From: Apostichopus japonicus
Lineage: Eukaryota > Echinodermata > Holothuroidea > Aspidochirotida > Stichopodidae
Direction of reading: 5' to 3'
Assembly: GCF_037975245.1 (NCBI RefSeq)
Contig: NC_092567.1
Location: 26,814,376 to 26,878,375, forward strand
DNA length: 64,000 nt
A model generated the notes under the pieces. It had not been told where the DNA came from. It saw only the letters and a program-made list of their open reading frames with translations, and did no database searches. This document shows, piece after piece, positions 43,862 to 58,100 of this stretch. The translations under genes and the position numbers were made by a program. Position 1 is the stretch's first letter; each line of letters begins with the position of its first letter.

Positions 43862-45865
43862 ATTTGTCTAGTATTGCTAGTATTGGAAACTCTGATCATT
43901 CCACGGTACTTCTTATCCCTGTTTACAAACAAAGAACTATTAAAGTATGGTCTCAAGAGACAACTGATGAGCTGCAAGACTGTTTTGCTGACACGGATTG
44001 GGATCTGTTTAAAGAGGATAATGACCTGCATTCATTCACTGATACTGCTTACATTAACTTCTGTCATGACGTCTGCATACCTACTAAGACTGTTACGCAA
44101 TATCCAAACAACAAGCCGTGGTGTGACAAGGTGATCAAAGCCAAACTTAAGGCCAAGGATGAAGCGTATCGGACCAAAACCACCGATCCGGATCTTTACC
44201 ACCGAGCAAAGTCTGACCTCCGGAAAGCCATTAAGAAAGCTAAGAGAGCCCAGAAGGATCGCATTGAGCAAAAGTTTCAGACCGCGAACTCGAGAGAGGT
44301 ATGGGCCAACATCGAGGCAATTACTCAATATAAAGGGGTAAAGAGGTCAGTAAACACTGATGATGCAGCATTGCCAGATAAGCTCAACGAGTTTTACGCA
44401 CGTTTCGACAGAGGAAATAGTAACCAGCCGATCCCAGTGAACAACGGACATGCTACTGCGCCATTCAATAGTGACATAACTTTGGTAAACTATAAATTTA
44501 AGCGGCTAAATGAACGTAAAGCTGCTGGACCTGACGGTATCACCCCCAAGCTGCTAAAGATGTGTGCCGAGCAACTCGCTGAAGTTTATACGAACATCTT
44601 TAATTGGTCACTTAGCTTATGTGAGGTTCCTAGGTCATTCAAAGATGCAATAATAGTTCCAGAAAAGAAGAGAAACGTATCATGTTTAATTTTAGTTGAA
44701 CATTTTAAATTATTGGAACACCTCAACTTCCCTGCGTCTATTTGTGATTGGATTTTAGATTTCCTTCTATGTCGCAAACAAACTGTTAGAGTAGGCAACA
44801 TTCATTCAGCATCTATTGTTTTAAACACTGGTACTCCTCAGGGTTGTCTTTTATCACCGCTATTGTACTCTCTGTTAACGTACGATTGCAGAGCCGCCGA
44901 TCAGAACTCACGAATCATCAAATTTGCAGACGACACTACAGTGACTGGTTTGATTATCAACGAAGATGAAAGTGGCTACCTTGACGAAGTGGATCTCTTG
45001 GCGAAATGGTGCACCAATAACAACCTGATTCTGAATGTGAACAAAACTAAGGAATTAATTGTGGACTCTAGACGAAACAAAAAAAAAGGACCCTATTTTG
45101 ATAAATGGATCTGTTGTGGAACAGATAAATGCATTTAAGTTGCTAGGCACGTTTATTATGGAAAACTTATCATGGAACACAAATACTGGTGAGATACTGA
45201 AAAAGGGACAACAGAGACTATTCTTTTTGCGAGCCCTAAAATCGTATGGTGTCAGTCAGAATATTTTAATTAATTTTTACCGTGCTATTATTGAAAGTAT
45301 TTGAACTTTAAACATTTTAGTCTGGTTTGGTCGCGCAAGTCAGAATGATCTTAGGAAACTAGAATCTGTCATAAGAAACGTGGAGCGCCTCATTGGCACA
45401 GGCCTACCATCCCTTCACTCACTCTACCAGGAGCGAACATTAAAATGTGTTGAAAATATATTGAATGATGATTACCACCCAGCAACTGATTATTTCAAGT
45501 TCCTGCCTTCAGGCAAAAGAATGCATACTTTTAAGGGTTCTAAAAGATTTACTGACAGTTTTTATCCTTCTGCTGTGAAGATATTCAATGCACACCAGAA
45601 CCGTTAAACAATTTTATACTTTGTAGACTTTATATTGGATATGAGGGCATTTATATATTTTTGTACGCTTTAATATTTTGTAGGTACATTTTATATTTTG
45701 TTCATCTTTATATTTTATAGGAACGTTTTCATATCTATGTATATTATTATACGTCTTATATGTTGTTTACAATTTTTAATGTTTTGAGCTCTTGTTATCA
45801 ACCAACTTCCATTGTATTTTTATATGATTGGCTAAATAAATATCTATCTATCATCTATCTATCCT
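43862..45865 (+). mobile_element. L2/CR1-like LINE, 5'-truncated, internally deleted
   Basis: The reading frame from 43864 carries the end of the endonuclease-RT linker (basic KAIKKAKRAQ region), RT fingers (KAAGPDGI), then jumps at about 44690 from KKRNVSCL to a motif-B-proximal segment (LNFPASICDWILDFL), so the expected PVALTS region and RT motif A are missing. Motif B (GTPQGCLLSPLLYSL) and motif C (FADD, residues 354-357) follow. A frameshift in an A-run near 45079-45087 and an in-frame TGA at 45302 interrupt the C-terminus, which continues to the stop at 45605-45607. The 3' end finishes in a TATC/ATCT tail (45840-45865), as in LINEs with microsatellite tails. Clade is inferred from motif flavour. 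Confidence 0.8.
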
Positions 45866-46107
45866 CTACCCCCCCCACCCCCTCCCCAACCCCCATTGAA
45901 CCTCTTAGTCAAAATTGCAAGAACCCTTATTACAACCTCTTCTACTTTCCTTTCCTGTTTTTTTACAGAGACTTACTTGTTAATCAGAATCTCTGTAAAT
46001 TGTTTGGGAAATCATGCTTCTATTGCATTTTTTCATTTAAATGAACTGTATGTGAAAATGTGTGTTTAGATGAACTGTAAATGAACAGTATTTTACTAGT
46101 TAAAGCC
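45866..46107. other. 3' flank of the arylsulfatase gene
   Basis: A C-rich run near 45870-45892, then presumed 3' UTR or intergenic sequence. No convincing poly(A) signal was located. Confidence 0.4.
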
Positions 46108-49100
46108 TCAAGTCCATGGAATCCAGTTTCCACCATGCAGCATTGGGTTGGAATTAGGATCTCTTGGCTTCCTTGCAGATGGTATCATAGTGGAATTGTA
46201 AAACCGCAGTCGGTCCATTAGTTCTGACAATATGTCTGTTGACGAATTAAATATAAATGTATGAAAGAAAGTGATTTCTTAAGAACAGGCTCTAAAATAC
46301 ACTTTCAGAAACTTAATCCAAAGTCTGACAAAGAATTCATGAAGCTAATAAACTTCAACTTTGCAGATACATAGTTAATATAAGTTTTCTTAATGCAAAC
46401 AAACCAAAAAATGTTATTTAGTTTATAAATATCTTACAAGCATGCAATATCTAATATGAAACACATAACGTTAAAAACAACCAGAACGCCAGTTGGTTTT
46501 GTGGTTCCTTTGCTGACTTTCTGACAAATGTAGAGCAGTTGAGTTAAATTTGAAATAACTATCTGACTAATGTAGAGCAGTTGAGTTAAATTTGTCCAAG
46601 AATGAAGTGAAAACCAGAAAAGATCAGAGATTCCCAGCTCTTACTTGTAGCACTCCCTTGTGGGCATCGACCATTCCATCTACAGTATCGAACGTTTATT
46701 CCAAAATGTTTCAATATCCAGAAAGAACAGTCTTCTTATTTGAAATATACTCAAATATATGTATGAATAAATGGACATTTTCTTTTACCAATTTTGAGCT
46801 ACCAATCTTGTAACCATCCCTTTAATAATTGTTATTAATGAATGACGCACTCCTGACATTGTATATACACTGTGAAATATTTTCACAACTTACTGCCAAA
46901 GCAAATGTCATCTACTATAAATCATAGAGAAAATGCCCAATTTTGAGACCTCTTGAGCCAATTTTTCCACAATTTGAGATAACCTGTTGATCCCTTGAAG
47001 CCCAGAGGGTGAAAACTGATAAGTAACCATAAAAGTACTGATTACTGTATGTATTGAGACTTACAGAGCCCTTCACTAAACTAAACTGAATTTGACCAAA
47101 CCATGTTCATCAAAAGAACATAATCATAGCACTTGAGAATGCACATGTTAATTGGAACTTTAATTTTGGAGTTTAAAAGGTTTTCAGACTTTGACCTCCG
47201 GCTGATCTCACTTGACCTTTGACATCTACAAATTTCAATATGATTCTTGCACTCACCAAGCTGGATCTACATACTAAGTATGAAGTTCAAGAAAGATGTA
47301 CCAATTGTGTTTCATGTTTACAAGATTTTTTTGACTTAAATGTTGACTGCAAATGACCTTTGACCTCCACCAGTTTCAACAAAGATGTAGTTTTAAAGTC
47401 ATCATATTTACAAAGTTTTCAGACTTTGACCTCTGTTGACTACAAATGACCACCTAACTTCACAGAAAAGAACAGGGTTCTTTTACCCAGGTCAACAGAT
47501 CCATATACCTAGTATGAACTTAATCCACCATGAACTTCCTTTAGTTACGTTGTTTACAAGCAAGTGTCACATACGCACACACACGCCCACACACACGCAC
47601 GCACCATCACATAGATTCCTTCAACCTGCAGTAAGGAATGATAAACTAACATCTTTGTACAAACTCAGTCATCAAAAGAAAATAAATAAAAAGTCTGACA
47701 ACAACATTATTGAGGGTCAATATTAACTTCTGCACTGGTTTCTCTTCTCAGACTCAATTCATAAAACTTACCTGGATACATATCTGCAAGGTTGTAGAAT
47801 TCACATGGATCATTAGGGATGTGGTACAAACAGGGTTTCTTAGCAGGGTCACAGTTGGTGCTAGCATTAGCCGGAATCGGTGGGCAGTATACAACACTTG
47901 CCTTTGGCAATTTCTCATGTTCTGTTTGGACAGAATGGAGATAATCATATAACACATAGGGTGTATGACACTTAGAAAACTTTATGCACAACTGGACAAA
48001 CTTACGATAGAATTAAATATCTTTCTCCCTTCCCTTCCCTTCCCTTCCCTTCCCTTCCCTTCCCTTCCCTTCCCTTCCCTTCCCTTCCCTTCCCTTCCCT
48101 TCCCTTCCCTTCCCTTCCCTTCCCTTCCCTTCCCTTCCCTTCCCTTCCCTTCCCTCCCCCTCCCCTCCCTTCCCTTCCCTTCCCTTCCCCTCCCTTCAAT
48201 TTTAGTAACATTTTCACACAAATTGTCGATACATTTCTTGAAGCATGATATGATAGCGTAAGATAACTCTACTTACCATTATTTTCACCCTCTGGAGGAT
48301 ACCAGCCGGACCATTGACCATCATAAACATTACCAGTGATGACCTTGTAATCACCGCTTCTGAGAGCTCCATAGCTACCAACTGGATCGATGTTTAGTAG
48401 TATCTCCCTGCGAGGAGACGGACTATCACTGAAAGACGCAATAAGAGACCAACAATCGTGTTCAACACTTAAATCATACACTTGCGAAACAATTAATGGG
48501 TGATAAGTATGCTTTATCCTTGCATCAGAAAAGAAGGCAGTTTTAGTCTTTATTCACAGATGTGAGGGGGAAAGGGGCTGAAGCTGGTCAGAGGATGGAG
48601 ATATGGGAGAGGGGGGAAGGTTATATAATCTGCCCTGTTTCAGAAATTCTTTGAATGTAATTATTATATCCTCATTTGTACATTGAGAACAGGAAAAAAT
48701 GTTTGGATTTTTGTTAATCCTAAATAAACTGACAAAATTTAAGAATTAGATTTATTTCAATTCAAACAGATACAAGATTAAAAGTTGACCAAACCAAATA
48801 ATTTTCCAATGGTAAGGTGATTGGAGGCAGAAATATAAATTCTGTTCTGCTTCAAAAATAATTTTATAATTTAAATAAAAGTGGAACTGGATATCCTAGC
48901 CTCACTTTTACATTGGGACCACCATGAAATATTTCCAATATTGGTATTTTTAGAGAACTGGCAATAGACATCACATGTGACGCACAATTGGGTGTCGTCG
49001 GCATACATCATATACTGAAACCATGACGGACAATTATATCCTCAATGGGTGCCGTGTACAAACTAAATAATTCTGGTCCCAACACTGAACCCTGGCGGAC

Positions 49101-52100
49101 ACAACAATCTAAAGGTTTAACATCCGACATGACCGACCCAACTGTCAAACCTCAAATATGAACTAAACCACTTATGTACCACACCATCAATACCAAACCT
49201 CGAACACAACCAGCAGGTTCTCAGAGAGATTCCTCAACACATGGACTAGTTTCTTGAAAGGATTATCCTAGGATTATCCTAGGATTATCCTAGGATAGTC
49301 CTAGGATTATCCTAGGATTACCCTAGGCCCCATGTAACATACTTTGATATTGTATCCCAGATATCGAACCCATCGTAAGTATCTTCGCTGATGTTGCCAC
49401 CGGCTAATTTCAGGATCGTTGGGTAGAAATCAGTCACGTGGAGGAGTTTATCAGAAATCCGACCCTTCTTGTTAATGAGTGGGCTGTGTACAAATGACGT
49501 TCCCCTAACTCCTCCTTCCCAGAGGGTGTGCTTCACACCCCTCAATGGGAAGTTGTTGGCATAGTTACCATCAAAGCCATGAGCTGGACCTCCATTGTCG
49601 GTTGTAAATATTATTATGGTGTTATCATACAGGCCAGCTTCCTTCAGGTAAGCAGTTACATTACCCACAGAGTCATCTAAAGCAGCTACCATGCCTGGAG
49701 ATAAACAAGAATATAACGCAGAATGCAGAATGTGACGCAGTTATAAGGTATCCATGGAATACTTTCCTTATTATCTGCTATTATCTGCTTATTATATGCT
49801 GTTACCTCCGACCATATGGTAGCCTAACACAATGGGAAAATCTTGCCTAACCATTGGTTTGCAAAAAAACAAAAATCACACTGCGTAGGATTGGGTAATA
49901 AATAAGTATCGCTTCGGGCGGGTACCCGGATACCCCATGCAAACACTATTTGAAAACAGTTCACAATAACATGGTTATATGCTAAACTAATAAAGCTTTG
50001 GTTGACACAATCCGATTGAGCACCAAAATGTTTTGTTTTGTATTATTTGTGTACATTTTCAATTTTGATTGAAAATTTGAAAGGACTTTCAAGTTTTTTG
50101 CAAACTTAAGCTTAAAGAGGCAACAACATGAATAAAGCAATTAATATTCAAATAAACTGTAAAAATTCTTCCTACCAGCAAATTTTCTACGCTTTTCAAA
50201 GCTGATGTGAGGAAATCGATCGATATATTCTTGTGGGGCTTGTAGAAGGTCATCTTTGTTGGCACTGTGTACGGCTTGGTGGGCCAGGTAGAGAAAGAGG
50301 GGCTGTCAAGAATAAATCAGAGAGGACTTGTTTGAGCAGCATGGCCTGAGGAATACTGGGGGAGCACAGGAGAGAGTAGTAGAAGGCAGAATGGGTGAAA
50401 TTAGGATGGATGAAGGTGGTGTCCCTAATGGAAGGCAGATTGGGTAAAATTAGGATGGATGAAGGTGGTGTCCCTCATGGAAGGCAGAATGGGTGAAATT
50501 AGGATGGACGAAGGTGGTGTCCCTCATGGAAGGCAGAATGGGCGAAATTAGGATGGACGAAGGTGGTGTACCTCATGGAAGGCAGAATGGGCGAAATTAG
50601 GATGGACAAAGGTGGTGTACCTCATGGAAGGAAGAATGGGTGAAATTAGGATGGACGAAGGTGGTGTCCCTCATTGAAAGCAGAATAGGCTAAATTAGGA
50701 TGAAGGTATAAAATAATATTCAGAAGGATGATTTGAAAAGAAATAATATTGCTAACAATCTTTGATAGCAATTTAAGAAAATGTCTTTGTAAGGAATGTT
50801 TTAAGGTTTTGCCTCTCCTACTGCTGACCAGTCTATAATATATTTAAGAGGAATTTCTCTGAAAGTAGTACCCTTTTCAGTTCAAAGAATCTTGGTTCAT
50901 TTTTTCAATAAACATATACGGTAGGTACAATGCAATAGTGCATATTATCCATTACAATGTACATGTGCCAATATATGCATGTTATAGATTTTAGACATTT
51001 TCAAAGCAATTAATGGCCTGCCCTAAAAAATAACTCACCTTGCTAGGGTCATGACCTTTGATGATTTCTCCTGCTTTTGCTGTAAATATCTCTGTTGAGT
51101 ATTGGCCAAACACTGGCTTGTATACATTCCCATCTTGGTGAAAGTCAAACCCTGTGAAATTTTGCTTTAATAAACAGCAGATATCATGAATATGCAACAG
51201 CAATTGCCACATTGTTGTAAATAATAACATTAATATGTAAACCAAACTAAACTGTCAGACATATACTAAGCCAATGATAATGCTAATGAATAACCAATAC
51301 AATTACACAATACAACTACATCATGAATATGCAACAGCAATTGCCACATTGTTGTAAATAATAACATTAATACGTAAACCAAACTAAACTGTCAGACGTA
51401 TACTAAGCCAATGATAATGCTCATGAATAACCAATTACACAATATAACTACATCATGAATATGCAACATTTTATCGGCATGTCTTCTAGGTAGTTTTGAC
51501 AATTTCCTAATGTTCATACCACTCTATACTGTATTCTCGTATCGTGCTTCAGAGCACTTGAACTGACAGTAAAAACAGTTCCTGACCTTTATCGAATAGA
51601 AACAAGAATGTTCATACTGCTCATACTGTCAGTACACCTTCCTTGAAGCATTAAAGTACAGTATGAAAGCAATAATCAACACTAGGTTTTATTTCATAAG
51701 CAATTGCTGTAAGCATGGATTAAAATATCATCATTCCTGACCATAACAAAGTCAATATCATTTATCATCTTATGAACATGTAACAGCTCACCTCATGAAT
51801 ATGCAATAGCTTATCTCATAATTGATATGGTTGAAGAAGTCACCTTTACCACAGTAGTATCCATAGTAAGAATCAGGGCCGTCTTAAGAGATCACCGGGC
51901 CCTGGGCCCGGTAATGGAGCGGGGCCCCTCAATCAAGTGAGTTCGAAAAGATTTGCGTGAAAAATTGACATCCTTGACAAGCGCTCACACATAGACATGC
52001 CTGCATTTACCAACCCTCCCTATGTCGCGCATAAAGCATACAACTTTAGCTGAATAACATACGTGATATATCTAAAAGCTGAAATACATTATAGAAGAGT

Positions 52101-55100
52101 AATCTTCCAGTTGCCCTCCATCCCTTCCCTAACAATACTGGACTCACCATTTGTAACACCCTTGTGTTGAGTCTTTCAACTGAAAGGAGTGTAGGCGGTT
52201 TTACACTATCTAACGCAACGTAGTCGCCAAGCGCATGAAGTATTTTTAAGGGAGGGCGCGAGGAACATGAACTTATAGCATGCTCCTCATGGTGAAACAT
52301 AATTGCACCTATTAGGTGAATTGAGTGTACTGTTAATGGTAGGAGAGACTAGCGTAGGTTCTTATGACCAACTAGACCGGTTTCTGCTCTCAAACTTTAT
52401 AGGAGGAGCTTCATCAGTAGTAGCCTTTGAATATTTTATATTCGGCCTGGGCGTCTCGTTTTCAAAATGCATCTATTTTCTGTGCACAAGTTTTTATGGA
52501 CTCATAGTGCAGCAATAAGAGCATCTAAAAGAGCTTCGTGTGAACCTTGAGAGTCAGCTGATTCTTCGTTAGTACGAAACCTTAAGTTAACAAGTAAATC
52601 TTTGAGATTTTGGGCCCTTTTGTAGGCTCGAATCGGTTCTTTTGGAAACAGTTTGGATAATTCCGCGTGTTGCGAGATTAAGTGCCAATGTTTCAAAAGT
52701 GCTTTTTTTTTCAAATGCGTGATTTTGATATGGGGTGTATAGGTGAGCTTGAACACAAGTGGTGGTTCCTTTTGTTTAGGTTCGGTAGTGAGGTATTGCC
52801 CACGGTTTCAAATTTTATGCCTTTCGTGGCTGAGGCAATATCCTCTTTCTTATTGTTACGGAGTAACAGTTTCTCTGTGTAAGCCTTCGGGGGATTGTAT
52901 ATTCCAGGGTTGCCAACTCAGATTGGAATATTTAATGTCAAACTCTCAAGTGTTTCACCAACTCTCGCCACAAGTTGTCAAGTATCGAATTCAATCAGGC
53001 ATAATGGCCTATTCAAAAAGTTTTCCTCCCATATTAAGACATGGGGTTACTATGATTGCGGGGCCCCTGACATCACGGGCCCTGGGCCAGGGCCCAGTGG
53101 GCCCATGCGTTAAGATGGCCCTGGTAAGAATCAAAGCCTCTTTGTGTTCCAATGTAAACCTCATTATAGAATATATAACAGCTCACCTCATGAATATGAA
53201 TAAGCTTACCTCATAATTGATATGGTTGAATTAGTCACCTTTTCCACAGTAGTATCTATAGTAAGAATCTAAGCCTCTTTGTGTTCCAATGTAAACCTCA
53301 TTATAGAATATGTAACAGCTCACCTCAATATGTAACAGCTCACCTCATGAATATGCAATAGCTCACTGCATAATTGATATGGTTAAAGTAGTCACCCTTA
53401 CCACAGTAGTATCCATAGTAAGAATCAAAGCCTCTTTGTGTCGCAATGTAAGCTTTATTATAGAATATGTAACAGCTCACCTCATGTATATGCAATATCT
53501 CACCTTATGAATATGCAATAGCTCACCTCATAATTGATATGGTTGAAGTAGTCACCTTTACCACAGTAGTATCCATAGTAAGAATTAAAGCCTCTTTGTG
53601 TTCCAATGTAAACCTCATTATAGAATATGTAACAGCGCACCTCATGAATATGCAATAGCTCACCTCATAATTGATATGGCTGAAGTAGTCAGCCTTACCA
53701 CAGTAGTATCCATAGTAAGAATTAAAGCCTCTTTGTGTTCCAATGTAAGCCTCATTATAGAATATGTAACAGCTTACCTCATGAATATGCAATAGCTCAC
53801 CTCATAATTGATATGGTTGAAGTAGTCGGCATTACCACAGTAGTATCCTTAGTAAGAATTAAAGCCTCTTTGTGTCGGAATGTAAACCTCATTATAGAAT
53901 ATGTAACAGCTCACCTCATGAATATGCAATAGCTCACCTCATAATTGATATGGTTAAAGTAGTCACCTTTACCACAGTAGTATCCTTAGTAAGAATTAAA
54001 GCCTCTTTGTGTTGGAATGTAAACCTCATTATAGAATATGTAACAGCTCACCTCATGAATATGCAATAGCTCACCTCATATTTGATATGGTTAAAGTAGT
54101 CACCCTTACCACAGTTGTATCCATAGTAAGATTCAAAGCCTCTTTGTGTTCCAATGTAAACCTCATTATAGAATATGTAACAGCTCACCTCATGAATATG
54201 CAATAGCTCACCTCATAATTGATATGGTTGAAGTAGTCACCTTTACCACAGTAGTATCCATAGTAAGAATTAAAGCCTCTTTGTGTCGGAATGTAAACCT
54301 CATTATAGAATATGTAACAGCTCACCTCATGAATATGCAATAGCTCACCTCATATTTGATATGGTTAAAGTAGTCACCCTTACCACAGTTGTATCCATAG
54401 TAAGATTCAAAGCCTCTTTGTGTTCCAATGTAAACCTCATTATAGAATATGTAACAGCTCACCTCATGAATATGCAATAGCTCACCTCATAATTGATATG
54501 GTTGAAGTAGTCACCTTTACCACAGTAGTATCCATAGTAAGAATTAAAGCCTCTTTGTGTCGGAATGTAAGCTTTATTATAGAATATGTAACAGCTCACC
54601 TCATGAATATGCAATAGCTCACCTCATAATTGATATGGTTGAAGTAGTCACCTTTACCACAGTAGTATCCATAGTAAGAATTAAAGCCTCTTTGTGTCGG
54701 AATGTAAACCTCATTATAGAATATGTAACAGCTCACCTCATGAATATGCAATAGCTCACCTCATAATTGATATGGTTGAAGTAGTCACCTTTACCACAGT
54801 AGTATCCTTAGTAAGAATTAAAGCCTCTTTGTGTCGGAATGTAAGCTTTATTATAGAATATGTAACAGCTCACCTCATGAATATGCAATAGCTCACCTCA
54901 TAATTGATATGGTTGAAGTAGTCACCTTTACCACAGTAGTATCCATAGTAAGAATTAAAGCCTCTTTGTGTCGGAATGTAAACCTCATTATAGAATATGT
55001 AACAGCTCACCTCATGAATATGCAATAGCTCACCTCATAATTGATATGGTTGAAGTAGTCACCTTTACCACAGTAGTATCCATAGTAAGAATTAAAGCCT

Positions 55101-58100
55101 CTTTGTGTCGGAATGTAAACCTCATTATTGAATATGTAACAGCTCACCTCATGAATATGCAATAGCTCACCTCATAATTGATATGGTTGAAGTAGTCACC
55201 TTTACCACAGTAGTATCCATAGTAAGAATCAAAGCCTCTTTGTGTCGGAATGTAAGCTTTATTATAGAATCCAAGATGCCACTGATGATGTAAAGAAGAA
55301 AAAAGCCCCCCAAAAAATAATAAACAAAAGTGGGAAAATTTTTCGAAATTTTTTAAACCCAAACAAAACAGTAGTAAAGGGGTCAATTTATGCAAGAGAA
55401 TCCACTAAAATAAACTACAAAGAAATCCTAAAAAGAGGTTCTCAGTATTGGCTCTGAATTTTTAACATTTACAATATAAATGAAAACTTTATATGAGAGA
55501 AATTCTGACTCAAATTACTCCATAACTTTGAAGAGGATTCAATTAGCCAATTAAATGATTCCACAAGGGAAACAATTAAAATGTTGTCATGAAACCTTTA
55601 TCTTGTTTCAACATGAATGTGGTCATTTAACTCAATCTGTCTAATTTCTGACATATTTAAGGCAATATTGATGACTTTTTGTGAGAGAGAAAATAAATGT
55701 CTGCAAAACAAGAAAGAAACAATTTCTAAATGATATTAAAAAGAATAAACTGGATGATTTCATGCATTTCATTTCTCAATTCAGAAAAAGTGAGATTAAT
55801 ACTGCCTACTAAACATGACCTGCTTGTGTACCATACATATTTCTCAATCTAGATAAAGTGAGATTAATACTGCCTACTACACATGACCTGCTTGTTAGTG
55901 TACCATACATATTTCTCAATTCAGAAAAAGTGAGAATAATACTGACTACTAGACTTGACCTGCTTGTTAGTGTACAATACATATTTCTCAATTCAGAAAA
56001 AGTGAGATGAATACTGCCTACTAGACTTGAGCTGCTTGTTAGTGTACCATACATATTTCTCAATCTAGATAAAGTGAGATTAATACTGCCTACTACACAA
56101 GACCTGCTTGTTAGTGTACCATACATATTTCTGAATCTAGATAGAGTGAGATTAATACTGCCTACTAGGCTTGAGCTGCTTGTTAGTGTACCATACATAT
56201 TTCTCAATCTAGATAAAGTGAGATTAATACTGACTACTAGACTTGACCTGCTTGTTAGTGTACAATACATATTTCTCAATCCAGATAAAGTGAGATTAAT
56301 ACTGCCTACTACACATGACCTGCTTGTTAGTGTACCATACATATTTCTCAATTCAGAAAAAGTGAGATTAATACTGCCTACTACACATGACCTGCTTGTT
56401 AGTGTACCATACATATTTCTCAATCTAGATAAAGTGAGATTAATACTGCCTACTAGGCTTGAGCTGCTTGTTAGTGTACCATACATATTTCTCAATTCAG
56501 AAAAAGTGAGATTAATATTGCCTACTAGACTTGAGCTGCTTGTTAGTGTACCATACATATTTCTCAATCTAGATAAAGTGAGATTAATACTGCCTACTAC
56601 ACATGACCTGCTTGTTAGTGTACAATACATATTTCTCAATTCAGAAAAAGTGAGATTAATACTGCCTACTACACAAGACCTGCTTGTTAGTGTACCATAC
56701 ATATTTCTCAATCTAGATAAAGTGAGATTAATACTGCCTACTAGGCTTGAGCTGCTTGTTAGTGTACCATACATATTTCTCAATTCAGAAAAAGTGAGAT
56801 TAATACTGCCTACTAGACTTGAGCTGCTTGTTAGTGTACCATACATATTTCTCAATCTAGATAAAGTGAGATTAATACTGCCTACTACACATGACCTGCT
56901 TGTTAGTGTACAATACATATTTCTCAATTCAGAAAAAGTGAGATTAATACTGCCTACTACACAAGACCTGCTTGTTAGTGTACCATACATATTTCTCAAT
57001 CTAGATAAAGTGAGATTAATACTGCCTACTAGGCTTGAGCTGCTTGTTAGTGTACCATACATATTTCTCAATTCAGAAAAAGTGAGATTAATACTGCCTA
57101 CTAGACTTGAGCTGCTTGTTAGTGTACCATACATATTTCTCAATCTAGATAAAGTGAGATTAATACTGCCTACTACACATGACCTGCTTGTTAGTGTACC
57201 ATACATATTTCTCAATTCAGAAAAAGTGAGATTAATACTGCCTACTAGGCTTGCGCTGCTTTTTAGTGTACCATACATATTTCTCAATCTAGATAAAGTG
57301 AGATTAATACTGCCTACTAGGCTTGAGCTGCTTGTTAGTGTACCATACATATTTCTCAATCTAGATAAAGTGAGATTAATACTGCCTACTAGACTTGACC
57401 TGCTTGTTAGTGTACCATACATATTTCTCAATCTAGATAAAGTGAGATTAATACTGCCTACTACACATGACCTGCTTGTTAGTGTACCATACATATTTCT
57501 CAATTCAGAAAAAGTGAGATTAATACTGCCTACTAGGCTTGAGCTGCTTGTTAGTGTACCATACATATTTCTCAATCTTGATAAAGTGAGATTAATACTG
57601 CCTACTACACATGACCTGCTTGTTAGTGTACCATACATATTTCTCAATCTAGATAAAGTGAGATTAATACTGCCTACTACACATGACTTGCTTGTTAGTG
57701 TACCATACATATTTCTCAGTTCAGAAAAAGTGAGATTAATACTGCCTACTACACATGACCTGCTTGTTAGTGTACCATACATATTTCTCAATCTAGATAA
57801 AGTGAGATTAATACTGCCTACTAGGCTTGAGCTGCTTGTTAGTGTACCATACATATTTCTCAATCTAGATAAAGTGAGATTAATACTGCCTACTAGGCTT
57901 GAGCTGCTTGTTAGTGTACCATACATATTTCTCAATCTTGATAAAGTGAGATTAATACTGCCTACTAAACATGACCTGCTTGTGTACCATACATATTTCT
58001 CAATCTAGATAAAGTGAGATTAATACTGCCTACTAGGCTTGAGCTGCTTGTTAGTGTACCATACATATTTCTCAATCTTGATAAAGTGAGATTAATACTG

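Larger units (their letters stand above)
51775..55170 (-). repeat. 137-bp array derived from arylsulfatase exon 4
   Basis: From 53598 to the true exon 4 the period is exactly 137 bp (12 steps); to the left it is less regular. Each unit, read on the minus strand, holds ~100 nt of the 3' part of exon 4 (from ATTCTATAATGAGG, coding [25 protein letters not shown]), its GAG|GTGAGC donor and ~37 nt of intron. The units lack the acceptor and the WHLG codons. Some carry a TAA inside the frame (near 53852, 53989, 54808). A hAT-like element interrupts the array at 51874-53123. Confidence 0.9.

Noticed and set aside
47965-48261. Frames of repeated LPFPS or GREGK
   Set aside because: Compositional, from the TTCCC microsatellite in an intron.
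53598-55165. Eleven 65-codon plus-strand frames with 137-bp spacing
   Set aside because: They are antisense readings of the exon-4-derived array.
51775-55170. Array copies of exon 4 as functional alternative exons
   Set aside because: They lack an acceptor and the WHLG codons with the catalytic His, and several have a stop. Only the copy at 55171-55281 is complete.
55809-58008. Open frames of 708 (minus) and 644 (plus) codons
   Set aside because: Both are generated by the 72-bp satellite (24 codons per unit, no stops). Simultaneous openness on both strands and perfect periodicity argue against coding.
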